From positions 1,426,001 to 1,490,000 of the forward strand of contig NZ_FOZD01000001.1 of assembly GCF_900113185.1 (NCBI RefSeq): DNA of 64,000 nt, in the 5' to 3' direction. Source of the stretch: Agromyces sp. CF514 (lineage in GTDB: Bacteria; Actinomycetota; Actinomycetes; Actinomycetales; Microbacteriaceae). The position numbers and the translations under genes are program-made. Positions 56,387 through 64,000 of this stretch are shown here, in pieces (position 1 is the first letter of the stretch; each line of letters starts with the position of its first letter). A model generated the notes under the pieces. It was not told where the DNA came from and did no database searches. It was given only the letters and a program-made list of their open reading frames with translations.

Positions 56387-57462
56387 TGAGATGGAGCGGG
56401 CAGGAGTTGGGCGTCGACCAGGCCGGAACGCTGCCGGGCCTCGCGCGCCTGAACAACCTCGTGCGCTCCGTGCAGACGCCCGACTTCGCGGGCATCACCT
56501 TTCACGAGGTGCTCGCGAAGTCGGCGCTGAACCACGTGCCCGGCCCGTCGTCGATGCCCTTCAGCTGGACCGTGAACCCCTACCGGGGCTGCAGCCATGC
56601 GTGCGTGTATTGCTTCGCCCGCCCGACGCACACGTACCTCGACCTCGATGCGGGCGACGACTTCGACCGGCAGATCATCGTGAAGGTGAACGTGGCCGAC
56701 GTGCTCGCTGGCGAGCTCGCCAAGCGGTCGTGGCGGCACGAGCCCGTGGCGCTCGGCACGAACACCGACCCGTATCAGCGGGCCGAGGGGCGCTACCGGC
56801 TCATGCCCGGCATCATCGACGCCCTCGCGTCGAGCGGCACGCCGTTCAGCATCCTCACCAAGGGGTCGTTGCTGCGTCGAGACCTGCCGCTCATCGTCGA
56901 GGCCGCCGGGCAGGTGCCGGTCGACCTCGCCATGTCGATCGCGGTCTACGACGACGAGCTGCAGCAGTCGATCGAGCCGGGCACGCCGAGCACCAAGGCT
57001 CGGCTCGCGACCGTCACGGCCGTGCGCGAAGCGGGTCTGGACTGCACGGTCTTCCTGATGCCGATCCTGCCGTACCTCACCGATACGCGGGCCCATCTCG
57101 ACGACGCGCTGCGACAGGCGAAGGCGGCCGGTGCCACGAGCGTCGTGTACTCGGCGCTGCACCTGCGGGGCGGCGTGAAGCCGTGGTTCATGCAGTGGCT
57201 CGAACGCGAGCATCCCGAGCTCGTGCCCGAGTACCGGTCGATGTACTACGGCCAGAACGCCTACGCGCCGAAGGAGTACCGACGCTGGCTGGCGGCCCGC
57301 GTGGCGCCGCTGCTGCGCGCGCACGGGCTCGTACGCGGGCAGGACGATCCCGCCACCGGCGGGGTGCGCTCGGCGGCGACCGCGCAGACCACCGCCCGGT
57401 TCGCGGCCCGCCGGGCGGCCGAGCAGACCGAGTTCGCAGCCGCGCCCGACGTGCTGTTCTGA
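56386..57462 (+). CDS. Rv2578c-family radical SAM protein, SOS-controlled
   Basis: 358 residues. The radical SAM cluster motif is CSHACVYC near residues 64-71, within NPYRGCSHACVYCFARPTH. The family is related to spore photoproduct lyase and to the actinobacterial Rv2578c group, whose reaction is not established. A perfect LexA box directly upstream indicates induction by DNA damage, so a role in DNA repair is a reasonable inference. Start chosen as GTG 56386 because it falls at the +1 of the promoter; an in-frame ATG at 56368 lies inside the LexA box. Confidence 0.9.
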   Translation: MRWSGQELGVDQAGTLPGLARLNNLVRSVQTPDFAGITFHEVLAKSALNHVPGPSSMPFSWTVNPYRGCSHACVYCFARPTHTYLDLDAGDDFDRQIIVKVNVADVLAGELAKRSWRHEPVALGTNTDPYQRAEGRYRLMPGIIDALASSGTPFSILTKGSLLRRDLPLIVEAAGQVPVDLAMSIAVYDDELQQSIEPGTPSTKARLATVTAVREAGLDCTVFLMPILPYLTDTRAHLDDALRQAKAAGATSVVYSALHLRGGVKPWFMQWLEREHPELVPEYRSMYYGQNAYAPKEYRRWLAARVAPLLRAHGLVRGQDDPATGGVRSAATAQTTARFAARRAAEQTEFAAAPDVLF

Positions 57463-57559
57463 CGGGCTGCGGCGCGCCGTCGGCGGCACGGCAGTTGCGT
57501 GATGCGAGGGCGATGCTGGGATAATCCGGAGAGTCCAGTGTGAACCCGATGCACTCGGC

Positions 57560-58768
57560 ATGAGCACGGAGGTCCGCATGACGCTTGGGCTGCCAGGCGA
57601 TGTCTCGCGTGACTCGGTCGGCCGGGCGATCGTGCACGCCGGGCACGTCGCAGGCTGGGTGTACCTGGGCCTCGGCGCACTGGTGGCGCTCACGATGGCG
57701 TTCGGCGGCGAGCCGAGCGGATGGATCGCTGCCGGGCTCGCACTCGTCATGATCGGACTGCTGTCGATCGTCGCCCTGAGCCGCACGCTCGCCTCGACCC
57801 TGCTGTACCTGCTCGCGGGCGGTGCCGCGACCGCCTGGATGACCGCGCTCGCGATGCGCTCCGGCTACGACCTCGGCACCACCGACAACGCGGTCGTCGC
57901 GATCCCGTGCATCGCACTCGTGCTCGTCGGCGGCTCGGGCTCGGGGTCGGTCGTGGCGTGCGTCTGGGTCGCCGTGGCGTACGGCGTCAGCCAGCTCGCC
58001 GTCTGGGTCGGCGCGATGCTCAGCGGGTCAGCGTTCCACGTGAGCATCGCGGCGACGGCGGTCGCGGCATTCGTGATGCTCATCCGGGCGGTCGACGGGC
58101 TGACCCGGCGCGCAGGACTCCGCCGCCAGGCGGCGCTGGTGCGCGCGAACGTCGCCGTCCGCGAGGCGACGGCCCGGCGCGACCACGAACTCGAGGCGAT
58201 CACGCGCCTGCACGACACCGCGATGGTGCAGCTGCTCGCCATCGCCTCGACCGGCTCCGGCCCGATCGACGAGCGCCTGCGCGCCGACATCCGCCACGAC
58301 CTCTCGCTGCTCGTCGGACGGGACTGGTTCGCGCGGCACGGCGGCGAACCCCGCATCGCGGATCCGGTGGTGACGGCCGATGGCATGGCCGTGCTCGACC
58401 AGGCGTTCGCGATGGCGGCCGATGACGGGCTCGACGTGCAGATGACCGGCGACCTCGCGGTGCTCGCCCTGCTGGGTCCGCTGCGCGCGGCCGAACTCGA
58501 CGGTGCCGTCGCCGAATGCCTGCACAACGTCGCTCGCCATGCGGGCGTCGACGAAGCCGAGATCGTGCTCGGCAGTGGCGGCGGCGAGGTGACCGTGGCG
58601 GTCATGGACGTCGGTTCCGGTTTCGACGTCGACCGCGTGCCGGCCGGGCGCCGCGGGCTCCGCGAGGTCGTCGCCCGTCTCGAGCGCGAGGGAGGCTCGA
58701 CCCGGGTGTGGTCGGCGATCGGCCTCGGAACGACCGTCGTGCTCGCGATGCCGATGGGAGGCGCATGA
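57560..58768 (+). CDS. NarL-type sensor histidine kinase-like membrane protein
   Basis: 402 residues: about five membrane helices (30-175), a short dimerisation segment with RLHDTAMVQLL (H218, matching the HisKA_3 phosphoacceptor pattern), and a C-terminal HATPase domain with N-box ECLHNVARHAG and G-box DVGSGF. Intact enough to be an active kinase of the LuxR-response-regulator class. Its stop overlaps the next gene (ATGA). No response regulator lies in the window. Confidence 0.82.
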   Translation: MSTEVRMTLGLPGDVSRDSVGRAIVHAGHVAGWVYLGLGALVALTMAFGGEPSGWIAAGLALVMIGLLSIVALSRTLASTLLYLLAGGAATAWMTALAMRSGYDLGTTDNAVVAIPCIALVLVGGSGSGSVVACVWVAVAYGVSQLAVWVGAMLSGSAFHVSIAATAVAAFVMLIRAVDGLTRRAGLRRQAALVRANVAVREATARRDHELEAITRLHDTAMVQLLAIASTGSGPIDERLRADIRHDLSLLVGRDWFARHGGEPRIADPVVTADGMAVLDQAFAMAADDGLDVQMTGDLAVLALLGPLRAAELDGAVAECLHNVARHAGVDEAEIVLGSGGGEVTVAVMDVGSGFDVDRVPAGRRGLREVVARLEREGGSTRVWSAIGLGTTVVLAMPMGGA

Positions 58769-59925
58769 GCACCGCACGCCTCGCGCCGAAGGACATCGAC
58801 CCGATCGTCGCGCTGACCTCCTCGTCGATCCTGCAGCACTTCGGCGGTGCGGTGGCGTCGCTGATCGCGATCGTCATGACGATCGTGCACTGGCACGAGG
58901 TGGTCTCGCCGTTCGCGGCGGTCCTGGCCGTGCTGCTCGTGAACGTCGCGGCCATCGCCGCGACGCTCGCGGCCCGCCCCTCCCGGGCGCCGTTCACGCC
59001 AGAACGGCTCTGGATCGTCGTCGTGTTCGCGCTGGGCGCGGCCGTCGCGGAGTACCTCAGCACGGTCGGCAATGACCGCTACGTCTACGACGACTTCGGT
59101 CCGCTCGTCGTGGGCGTGCTCATGATCTCGTTGGCCCCGTACTGCAGCTGGGCCACGCTGCTCAGCTCGGGTGCGCTCTCGACCGCCGTGCTCGCGGTGC
59201 TCGTGGCCGGCGCCGGCGGCCCGGCCTGGCATGGACTCCCGGTGCTGGTCATGGTGCTCTTCTACGTGGCGCCGACGGTCGTGGCCAGCTCGGCCGCGGC
59301 GGGATACTCGTGGGCGATCGTGCACATCACGCTCGCCTGGCAGCGCAAGGCCAACCAGGTGCTGCTGCAGCGCGACGCCGAACTGCGGGCCGGTCTCGCG
59401 CACGCCGACGATCATGGTCGGGTCGCGGTGATCCGGCGCGAAGTGCTGCCGTTCCTCGCCTCGATGCTGAACGTCGATCGCATCTCGGTGGCGGATGCCG
59501 CGAGGGCGCGCCAGCTCGCCGAGGCGCTCCGGTCGACGCTCCGCGAGGAGGAGGCATCCACCTGGCTCGCCGATGTCGCCGGAGACCTCGAGCGCCGGCG
59601 CGGCATCCCGATCGAGGTCGTCGAGACCGACACGGCCGTCGCGAACCTGCGCGACGACCAGCGGGCCGCCCTGACGGCGCTGCTCACCTGGCTGGCGAGC
59701 GAGCAGCGGGTGGCGTCGATCCGTGCGCAGGTGCGACGAGAAGACACGGAATCGCCCCGAGGGCGCGCGGTGCGCATCTCGGTCGACGCCCCGTTCGGGG
59801 CGGAACCGCCGAACCGCCGCTCGATCGAACGCCTCGCGTCGGTCGCGCGCGCGGTCGGCCTGTCGGCGGAGGTCGCCGTCACGGGGGAGAATGTCACGGT
59901 GGAGTTTCGTCATGTCATCGGTTGA
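58765..59925 (+). CDS. Membrane protein with degenerate kinase-like C-terminus
   Basis: 386 residues: about six membrane helices (20-200), then a cytosolic region (200-386) whose layout mirrors the preceding sensor kinase (a helical stretch, GIPIEVVETD, then RAVRISVDAPFGA). The phosphoacceptor histidine and the N- and G-boxes of an ATPase are not recognisable. Possibly a paralogue turned regulator or partner of the upstream kinase. Coupled to it by ATGA; thymidine kinase follows after 30 bases. Confidence 0.65.
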   Translation: MSTARLAPKDIDPIVALTSSSILQHFGGAVASLIAIVMTIVHWHEVVSPFAAVLAVLLVNVAAIAATLAARPSRAPFTPERLWIVVVFALGAAVAEYLSTVGNDRYVYDDFGPLVVGVLMISLAPYCSWATLLSSGALSTAVLAVLVAGAGGPAWHGLPVLVMVLFYVAPTVVASSAAAGYSWAIVHITLAWQRKANQVLLQRDAELRAGLAHADDHGRVAVIRREVLPFLASMLNVDRISVADAARARQLAEALRSTLREEEASTWLADVAGDLERRRGIPIEVVETDTAVANLRDDQRAALTALLTWLASEQRVASIRAQVRREDTESPRGRAVRISVDAPFGAEPPNRRSIERLASVARAVGLSAEVAVTGENVTVEFRHVIG

Positions 59926-59955
59926 GGTCCGTCGCACCAGGGGCGGTGCGCGCTG

Positions 59956-60570
59956 ATGGCGAAGCTGTACTTCCGCTACGGCGCGATGAACTCTGGCAAG
60001 TCCACCGCCCTCCTGCAGGCCGCGTTCAACTACGAGGAGCGCGGGCACACCGTGCTGCTCGCCAAGCCGTCGATCGACACCAAGGGCGATCGCGACATCG
60101 TGTCCCGGCTCGGCGTCGTGCGCGAGGTCGACTTCGTGATCGAGCCGACGGCCTCGGTGGGCGCGCTCTTCGAGCAGCGGCGGGCCGTCTCGGCGGCCGA
60201 GACCGGGCGCGACGTGAGCTGCCTGCTCGTCGACGAAGCGCAGTTCCTCACGGCCGAGCAGGTCGACGACCTGCTGCGCATCGCCCTCATCGAGGGCATT
60301 CCCGTGCTCGCGTACGGCATCCGCACCGACTTCCAGACGGTCGCGTTCCCGGGCAGCCGACGGTTGCTCGAGGTCGCGCACAGCCTCGAAGAGCTGAAGA
60401 CGATCTGCCGCTGCGGTCGCAAGGCGATCTTCAACGGCCGCACGATCGACGGCCGGTTCGTGTTCGACGGTGACCAGGTCGCGATCGACGGCGAGACCGT
60501 CACCTACGAGTCGCTGTGCGGCGTCTGCTATCTCGAGGAGTCGGGCGGCGTGCTCAACGGCCGTCACTGA
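59956..60570 (+). CDS. tdk: Thymidine kinase
   Basis: Salvage phosphorylation of thymidine, 204 residues, type II (TK1-like). The P-loop GAMNSGKST is at 9-17, Walker B LLVDEAQF near 90-97, the zinc set includes CRCG and CGVC, and the lasso region is GIRTDFQTVAFPGS. A possible ribosome site AGGGGCGG precedes the ATG. Confidence 0.96.
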   Translation: MAKLYFRYGAMNSGKSTALLQAAFNYEERGHTVLLAKPSIDTKGDRDIVSRLGVVREVDFVIEPTASVGALFEQRRAVSAAETGRDVSCLLVDEAQFLTAEQVDDLLRIALIEGIPVLAYGIRTDFQTVAFPGSRRLLEVAHSLEELKTICRCGRKAIFNGRTIDGRFVFDGDQVAIDGETVTYESLCGVCYLEESGGVLNGRH

Positions 60571-60626
60571 CGAGGCGACCGATCGAGACGCCCCGGCTTC
60601 GCGGCATCCGTCGCCCGCCGTGACGG

Positions 60627-61397
60627 CTAGGTGACGATCGCGAGCACGAGCAGCCCGTTGAACACCGCGTGCGCGATGATCGGGCCGCCCAGTCGTCGGG
60701 TCGAGGCCGCGAGTGCGCCCGCCGCGAGTCCGAACACGAACGTGCCGGCGAAGGTGACCGCGGCGGCGGTCGGCGACAGTGCCGCGCCCTGGGCGAGGTG
60801 GGCGAGCCCGAACACGAGCGCGCTCACGACGACGGCGACGGATGCTGCGACGAGCGCCCGACCGCCGGTGCGCCGCTCGACGGCTCGCAGCACGAGCCCC
60901 CGGTAGAACGTCTCCTCGACGAGCGGGCCGATGACGACCGGCGCGAGCACGACGCCGAACCAGAGCGCGAAGCCGGTGGGCAGCGCGAGCACTCCGCCGT
61001 CGAGCGACGTGCGGCCCGTCGACGCGAGTTCGAGCAGGGTCACCAGCCCGCGGGCGACGAGCCCGAGGCCCACCCCCCAGAGCAGGTCGATCGGGCGGAA
61101 CCGCAGGCCGAAGTCGGCGGCGAACGATCGGCGGCCGCGCGCGACATCCGCGATGCAGAGCACGGCGACGAGCGGCACCCAGACGGTGAGGTAGGCGCCG
61201 AGCACCTGCAGCCATTCGTCGATCACGACGGTGCGGGTCACCCACGACCAGCCGAGCGAGCAGGCTGCGGCGAGCACGATGCCGATCGCGGCATCCGTCA
61301 CTCCCCAACGCACGATCGCACCCTCGGCGCGGCGGGACGCGGGTGTGTCGGTTGTTGACACGCCCCCACTCCGCGGGGCATGTTGAGAGGGTGTCAC
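60627..61397 (-). CDS. CPBP-family intramembrane metalloprotease
   Basis: 256 residues, about seven or eight membrane helices. The three CPBP/Abi motifs are present: EETFYRG (161-167), FGLAH (196-200) and HAVFN near 243. Members include type II CAAX prenyl proteases and bacteriocin self-immunity proteins; the role here is unknown. Start GTG 61397 chosen because TACGCT lies seven bases upstream; GTG 61361, with a GGGGG site, is the alternative. Converges with tdk and is divergent from the polysaccharide gene. Confidence 0.85.
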   Translation of the reverse strand: MTPSQHAPRSGGVSTTDTPASRRAEGAIVRWGVTDAAIGIVLAAACSLGWSWVTRTVVIDEWLQVLGAYLTVWVPLVAVLCIADVARGRRSFAADFGLRFRPIDLLWGVGLGLVARGLVTLLELASTGRTSLDGGVLALPTGFALWFGVVLAPVVIGPLVEETFYRGLVLRAVERRTGGRALVAASVAVVVSALVFGLAHLAQGAALSPTAAAVTFAGTFVFGLAAGALAASTRRLGGPIIAHAVFNGLLVLAIVT

Positions 61398-61404
61398 GGG
61401 GCCA

Positions 61405-61410
61405 AGCGTA
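61405..61410 (-). promoter_or_regulatory. -10 element (TACGCT) of the CPBP gene
   Basis: On the minus strand TACGCT is followed by seven bases and GTG 61397; leaderless or nearly so. No clear -35. Confidence 0.4.
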
Positions 61411-61454
61411 ACCGTGTCGCGTTTCAGCACGCTGTGGGGACGGGGACTGAACAC

Positions 61455-62912
61455 GTGGAATTGCGCGACTACATCCGCATCTTGCGGCAAAGCTGGGTGC
61501 TGATCGCGTTGCTCACGCTCCTCGGCGTCGCCGCCGGCGCCGTCTTCTCGATCATGCAGACCCCGCTCTACAGCTCGTCGGCGAAAGTCTTCGTGTCGAC
61601 CTCGAGCGGCGGCACGATCGGCGAGATGACCCAGGGCAACACGTTCACCCAGCAGCGTGTGAAGACCTACGCAGACCTCACTACGACCCCCATCGTGCTG
61701 CTGCCGGCGATCGCGGCCCTGCAGGTCGACATGACGAGCGATGAGCTCGCGCGCGAGGTGATCGCGGTCGCCCTGCCCGACACCACCCTCATCGAGATCA
61801 CCGTGACCGATGCGGATCCCGCGCTCGCCGCGGAGGTGGCGACCGCGGTGTCCGAGAGCCTGACGAAGGTGGTCGAGGCCATCGAGACGACCGGGGGAGC
61901 CGCCGCGGACGCGGCGGGCGACGATGCCGCGGCCGACACTGCCGAGCCTGCGACGGCGTCGCCCGTTCGGCTGACCCTCGTGCAGCACGCCGCCGTGCCG
62001 CAGAAGCCCGTGAGTCCGAACGTGCCCCTGAACATCGTGCTGGGCGGCCTCATCGGACTCGCGCTCGGCGTCGGCGCCGCCGTGTTGCGCGAGACCCTCG
62101 ACACCCGCATCCGCAACGAGCGCGACCTCGAGCAGGTGACCGACACGCCCGTGATCGGCGGCATCGTGTTCGATCCGAAGGCCAAGGACCGCCCGCTCAT
62201 CGTGCACGCCGACCCGCACTCGCCGCGGGCAGAATCCTTCCGCGCGCTGCGCACGAACCTCCAGTTCCTCGATGCGGGTCGGCCCGAGCGGTCGTTCGTG
62301 GTCACGAGCTCGATCGAGTCCGAGGGCAAGTCCACGACGGCGGCGAACCTCGCGATCGCCCTGGCGGATGCCGGTGCGCGCGTGCTCCTCGTCGACGCCG
62401 ACCTGCGTCGCCCGAAGGTCGCGTCGTACCTCGGCATCGAGGGCGCGGTCGGGCTCACCGACCTGCTCATCGGACGGGCCGAGCTGCAGGACGTGATCCA
62501 GCCATGGGGCCGCAGCCAGATGTACGTGCTGCCCGCGGGGCGCGTGCCCCCGAACCCGAGCGAGCTGCTCGGGTCCGCGGCCATGGTCGGCATCATCTCC
62601 GAACTCAACCGCGCGTTCGACGTCGTGCTCTTCGACGCGCCGCCGCTGCTGCCGGTGACGGATGCCGCGGTGCTGACGCGTGCCGCAGGCGGGGCGATCC
62701 TCGTGGTCGCGGTCGGCCGAGCGCACAAGGGACAGGTCAAGGGCGCGTTCGCGGTGCTCGACAACGTCGACGCGAACGTCTCGGGCATCGTGCTGACGAT
62801 GCTGCCGACGAAGGGCCCCGACGCCTACGGCTACGGCCGATACGGCTATGGCTACGGATACGGCTACGGATACGGGTACGCGCCGAAGGAAGAGACGGCG
62901 GCCGGCGCGTGA
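61455..62912 (+). CDS. Wzz/BY-kinase-like polysaccharide co-polymerase
   Basis: 485 residues combining a chain-length (Wzz) domain with two membrane helices (about 16-36 and 192-212) and a cytosolic BY-kinase domain: Walker A SESEGKST-like (IESEGKSTTAANLA), Walker A' VLLVDADLR and Walker B VVLFDAPP. The C-terminus carries a Tyr-Gly repeat (YGYGRYGYGYGYGYGYGY), the expected autophosphorylation cluster. Such proteins control capsule or exopolysaccharide length. The start is GTG 61455, with GGGGA upstream. Coupled by GTGA to a tyrosine phosphatase, its usual partner. Confidence 0.92.
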   Translation: MELRDYIRILRQSWVLIALLTLLGVAAGAVFSIMQTPLYSSSAKVFVSTSSGGTIGEMTQGNTFTQQRVKTYADLTTTPIVLLPAIAALQVDMTSDELAREVIAVALPDTTLIEITVTDADPALAAEVATAVSESLTKVVEAIETTGGAAADAAGDDAAADTAEPATASPVRLTLVQHAAVPQKPVSPNVPLNIVLGGLIGLALGVGAAVLRETLDTRIRNERDLEQVTDTPVIGGIVFDPKAKDRPLIVHADPHSPRAESFRALRTNLQFLDAGRPERSFVVTSSIESEGKSTTAANLAIALADAGARVLLVDADLRRPKVASYLGIEGAVGLTDLLIGRAELQDVIQPWGRSQMYVLPAGRVPPNPSELLGSAAMVGIISELNRAFDVVLFDAPPLLPVTDAAVLTRAAGGAILVVAVGRAHKGQVKGAFAVLDNVDANVSGIVLTMLPTKGPDAYGYGRYGYGYGYGYGYGYAPKEETAAGA

Positions 62913-63571
62913 ACGTGCTCGTCGTGTGCACCGGCAACATCTGCAGGTCGCCCGTGGCCGAGCGGGTGCTCGCGGCACGGCTGGCCGCGGCGGGCATCGA
63001 CGACGTGCGGGTCTCGAGCGCCGGAACCAGCGCCCTGGTCGGCGAGCCGATGACGCCCGAGGCAGCGGACCTGGCGGTGCGACTCGGCGCGGACCCGACC
63101 GGGCACGCGGCCCGCAGGCTGACCGCGCAGCTGATCGAGGACGCCGACCTCGTGCTCACCGCGACCCGTGCGCATCGCGCGCAGGTCGCCGAACTCGTGC
63201 CCCGCGCGGCGCGCCGTGCCTTCACCCTCCGCGAGTTCGCCCGGGTGCTCGCCTTCCTCGCCGCCGACGGCGGGCTCGACACCGGCGACGACACGCCCGA
63301 TCCCGACTCGGTCGCGCAGCGACTCGGCGCGACGGTGCTCGCCTTGCAGGACTCCGGCAGCACGTCGCGCCTCCAACGGGCGACGGATGCCGCGGCACGA
63401 TCCCGCGGCCTCGCGCCGCCACCGCCAGACCCGAACGACGATGACATCCTCGACCCGTACGGCGCGCCCATCGCGATCTACGACGAGGCCGGACGATTGA
63501 TCGACGACGCCGTCGACTCGATCGTGTCCGCACTCGCCTCGTCGGTGTCGGGCGGTCGCGATGCCACGTAG
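62909..63571 (+). CDS. Low-molecular-weight protein tyrosine phosphatase
   Basis: 220 residues. The P-loop is CTGNICRS at 7-14. The usual C-terminal DP acid loop (D-P-Y) is found as DPYG, but only near residue 185, because the region from 135 to 185 holds an unusual Asp/Pro-rich insertion. Predicted to dephosphorylate the tyrosine cluster of the preceding BY-kinase-like protein. The GTG start overlaps its stop, and its own stop lies inside the next gene by 11 bases. Confidence 0.88.
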   Translation: MNVLVVCTGNICRSPVAERVLAARLAAAGIDDVRVSSAGTSALVGEPMTPEAADLAVRLGADPTGHAARRLTAQLIEDADLVLTATRAHRAQVAELVPRAARRAFTLREFARVLAFLAADGGLDTGDDTPDPDSVAQRLGATVLALQDSGSTSRLQRATDAAARSRGLAPPPPDPNDDDILDPYGAPIAIYDEAGRLIDDAVDSIVSALASSVSGGRDAT

Positions 63572-64000
63572 CGAACTCTCGCGCAGCCACCGCCTCACCG
63601 CTCCGTGGGCGGTGGCGGCGATCGTGGTGTTCGTGGTCGTCGATGCGGTGCTCGTCTGGTGGGCGATCGCGTCGGTCCGCACCGAGCCCGGCGTCCCTCA
63701 GGAGGAGGTGCTGCCGACGATCCCGCCGCTTCCGACGACGACGGCCGATGCGTCGGATGCGGATGCGGATGCGACGGCGGAGGGCGCGACGCCGCCCGGC
63801 ACCGGATCATCGGCTCCGACCCGAGCGACTGCCACTCGCCCGACCGTCGTGATCGCCGCGCTCGACGCGAGTACGGCGTACCGCGGCACGACGGGGACCT
63901 GCCCGGGCGGCGGCGCCACGATCGAGCTGACCGTCGACGGCGGTGCGACGTGGAGCGCGGGCGTCACCGAGGGGCTGACCGACCTGCAGTCCGTCGAGGC
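63561..64000 (+). CDS. Membrane-anchored extracellular protein, 3' end outside the window
   Basis: Frame open from ATG 63561 to the window end (146 codons seen). One membrane helix (about 16-38, AVAAIVVFVVVDAVLVWWAI) is followed by a Thr/Ala/Asp-rich linker with several Asp-Ala pairs (63-75) and the start of a globular part (DASTAYRGTTGTCPGGGATIE, then DGGATWSAG). The latter resembles a BNR/sialidase-type beta-propeller repeat, but too little is present to name it. It overlaps the phosphatase gene by 11 bases and is part of the same putative polysaccharide operon. Confidence 0.7.
   Translation, partial: MPRSELSRSHRLTAPWAVAAIVVFVVVDAVLVWWAIASVRTEPGVPQEEVLPTIPPLPTTTADASDADADATAEGATPPGTGSSAPTRATATRPTVVIAALDASTAYRGTTGTCPGGGATIELTVDGGATWSAGVTEGLTDLQSVE

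Overview
The window is high-GC DNA with almost every gene ending and starting within a few bases of its neighbour. The gene set (Rv2578c-like radical SAM protein, mqo, dnaX-recR-lysC-asd, actinobacterial LexA box, stand-alone LigD-type polymerase) and the gene style (GTG starts, ATGA overlaps, many apparently leaderless starts) point to an actinobacterium, most likely Microbacteriaceae. The family assignment is an inference. I see no phage, insertion sequence, CRISPR array or replication origin. It reads as chromosomal core interleaved with catabolic and accessory operons.

Region 1 (0-10.9 kb): an alditol-oxidase-like flavoprotein, three molybdenum-cofactor genes (moaD, a MoeB-rhodanese protein, moaA), a PaiB-like protein, a stand-alone LigD-type polymerase, a divergent AraC regulator/SRPBCC pair, a HerA-like ATPase and a GNAT enzyme. 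Region 2 (10.9-15.6 kb): a membrane PH-like protein, a compact ffs (SRP RNA)-tRNA-Ser(GGA) pair with a partly duplicated 3' end, and a translationally coupled operon of flavin monooxygenase, BASS-type transporter and SDR epimerase. Region 3 (15.8-28.5 kb): pta-ackA, an ArsR-type regulator with an MFS exporter, a DksA-like protein, then the conserved block dnaX-recR-(SnoaL-like, membrane protein)-lysC-asd. lysC carries an internal start for a separate regulatory subunit.

Region 4 (28.6-35.8 kb): a GDSL lipoprotein and a three-gene locus that looks like c-di-GMP-linked surface polysaccharide synthesis: a membrane GGDEF-EAL protein, a membrane-anchored GH18-like protein with two chitin-binding modules, and a processive family 2 glycosyltransferase. 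Region 5 (35.9-51.2 kb): a catabolic island. On the minus strand a D-amino-acid module (D-serine-dehydratase-like enzyme, N-acyl-D-amino-acid deacylase, IclR regulator, RidA) faces a fused 2-keto-3-deoxygluconate-kinase/KDPG-aldolase gene. A peptide/oligosaccharide ABC importer, a ROK repressor, a GH4 phosphoglycosidase and a BadF/NagK-like kinase follow.

Region 6 (51.2-64 kb): a MerR regulator with a divergent membrane protein over a large palindrome, malate:quinone oxidoreductase, an ABC-F protein behind a long leader with a possible upstream peptide, a radical SAM gene behind a textbook LexA box, a sensor-kinase-like membrane pair without a response regulator, thymidine kinase, a CPBP protease, and the start of a polysaccharide cluster (Wzz/BY-kinase-like protein, low-molecular-weight tyrosine phosphatase, and a membrane protein cut by the window end).

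Two signals run through the window. The 9-mer GGATGCCGC (or its complement) occurs at least about 40 times by eye, both inside genes and as the arms of intergenic hairpins. Many genes also have a -10-like hexamer exactly 6-7 bases before the start codon, the geometry of leaderless transcription.
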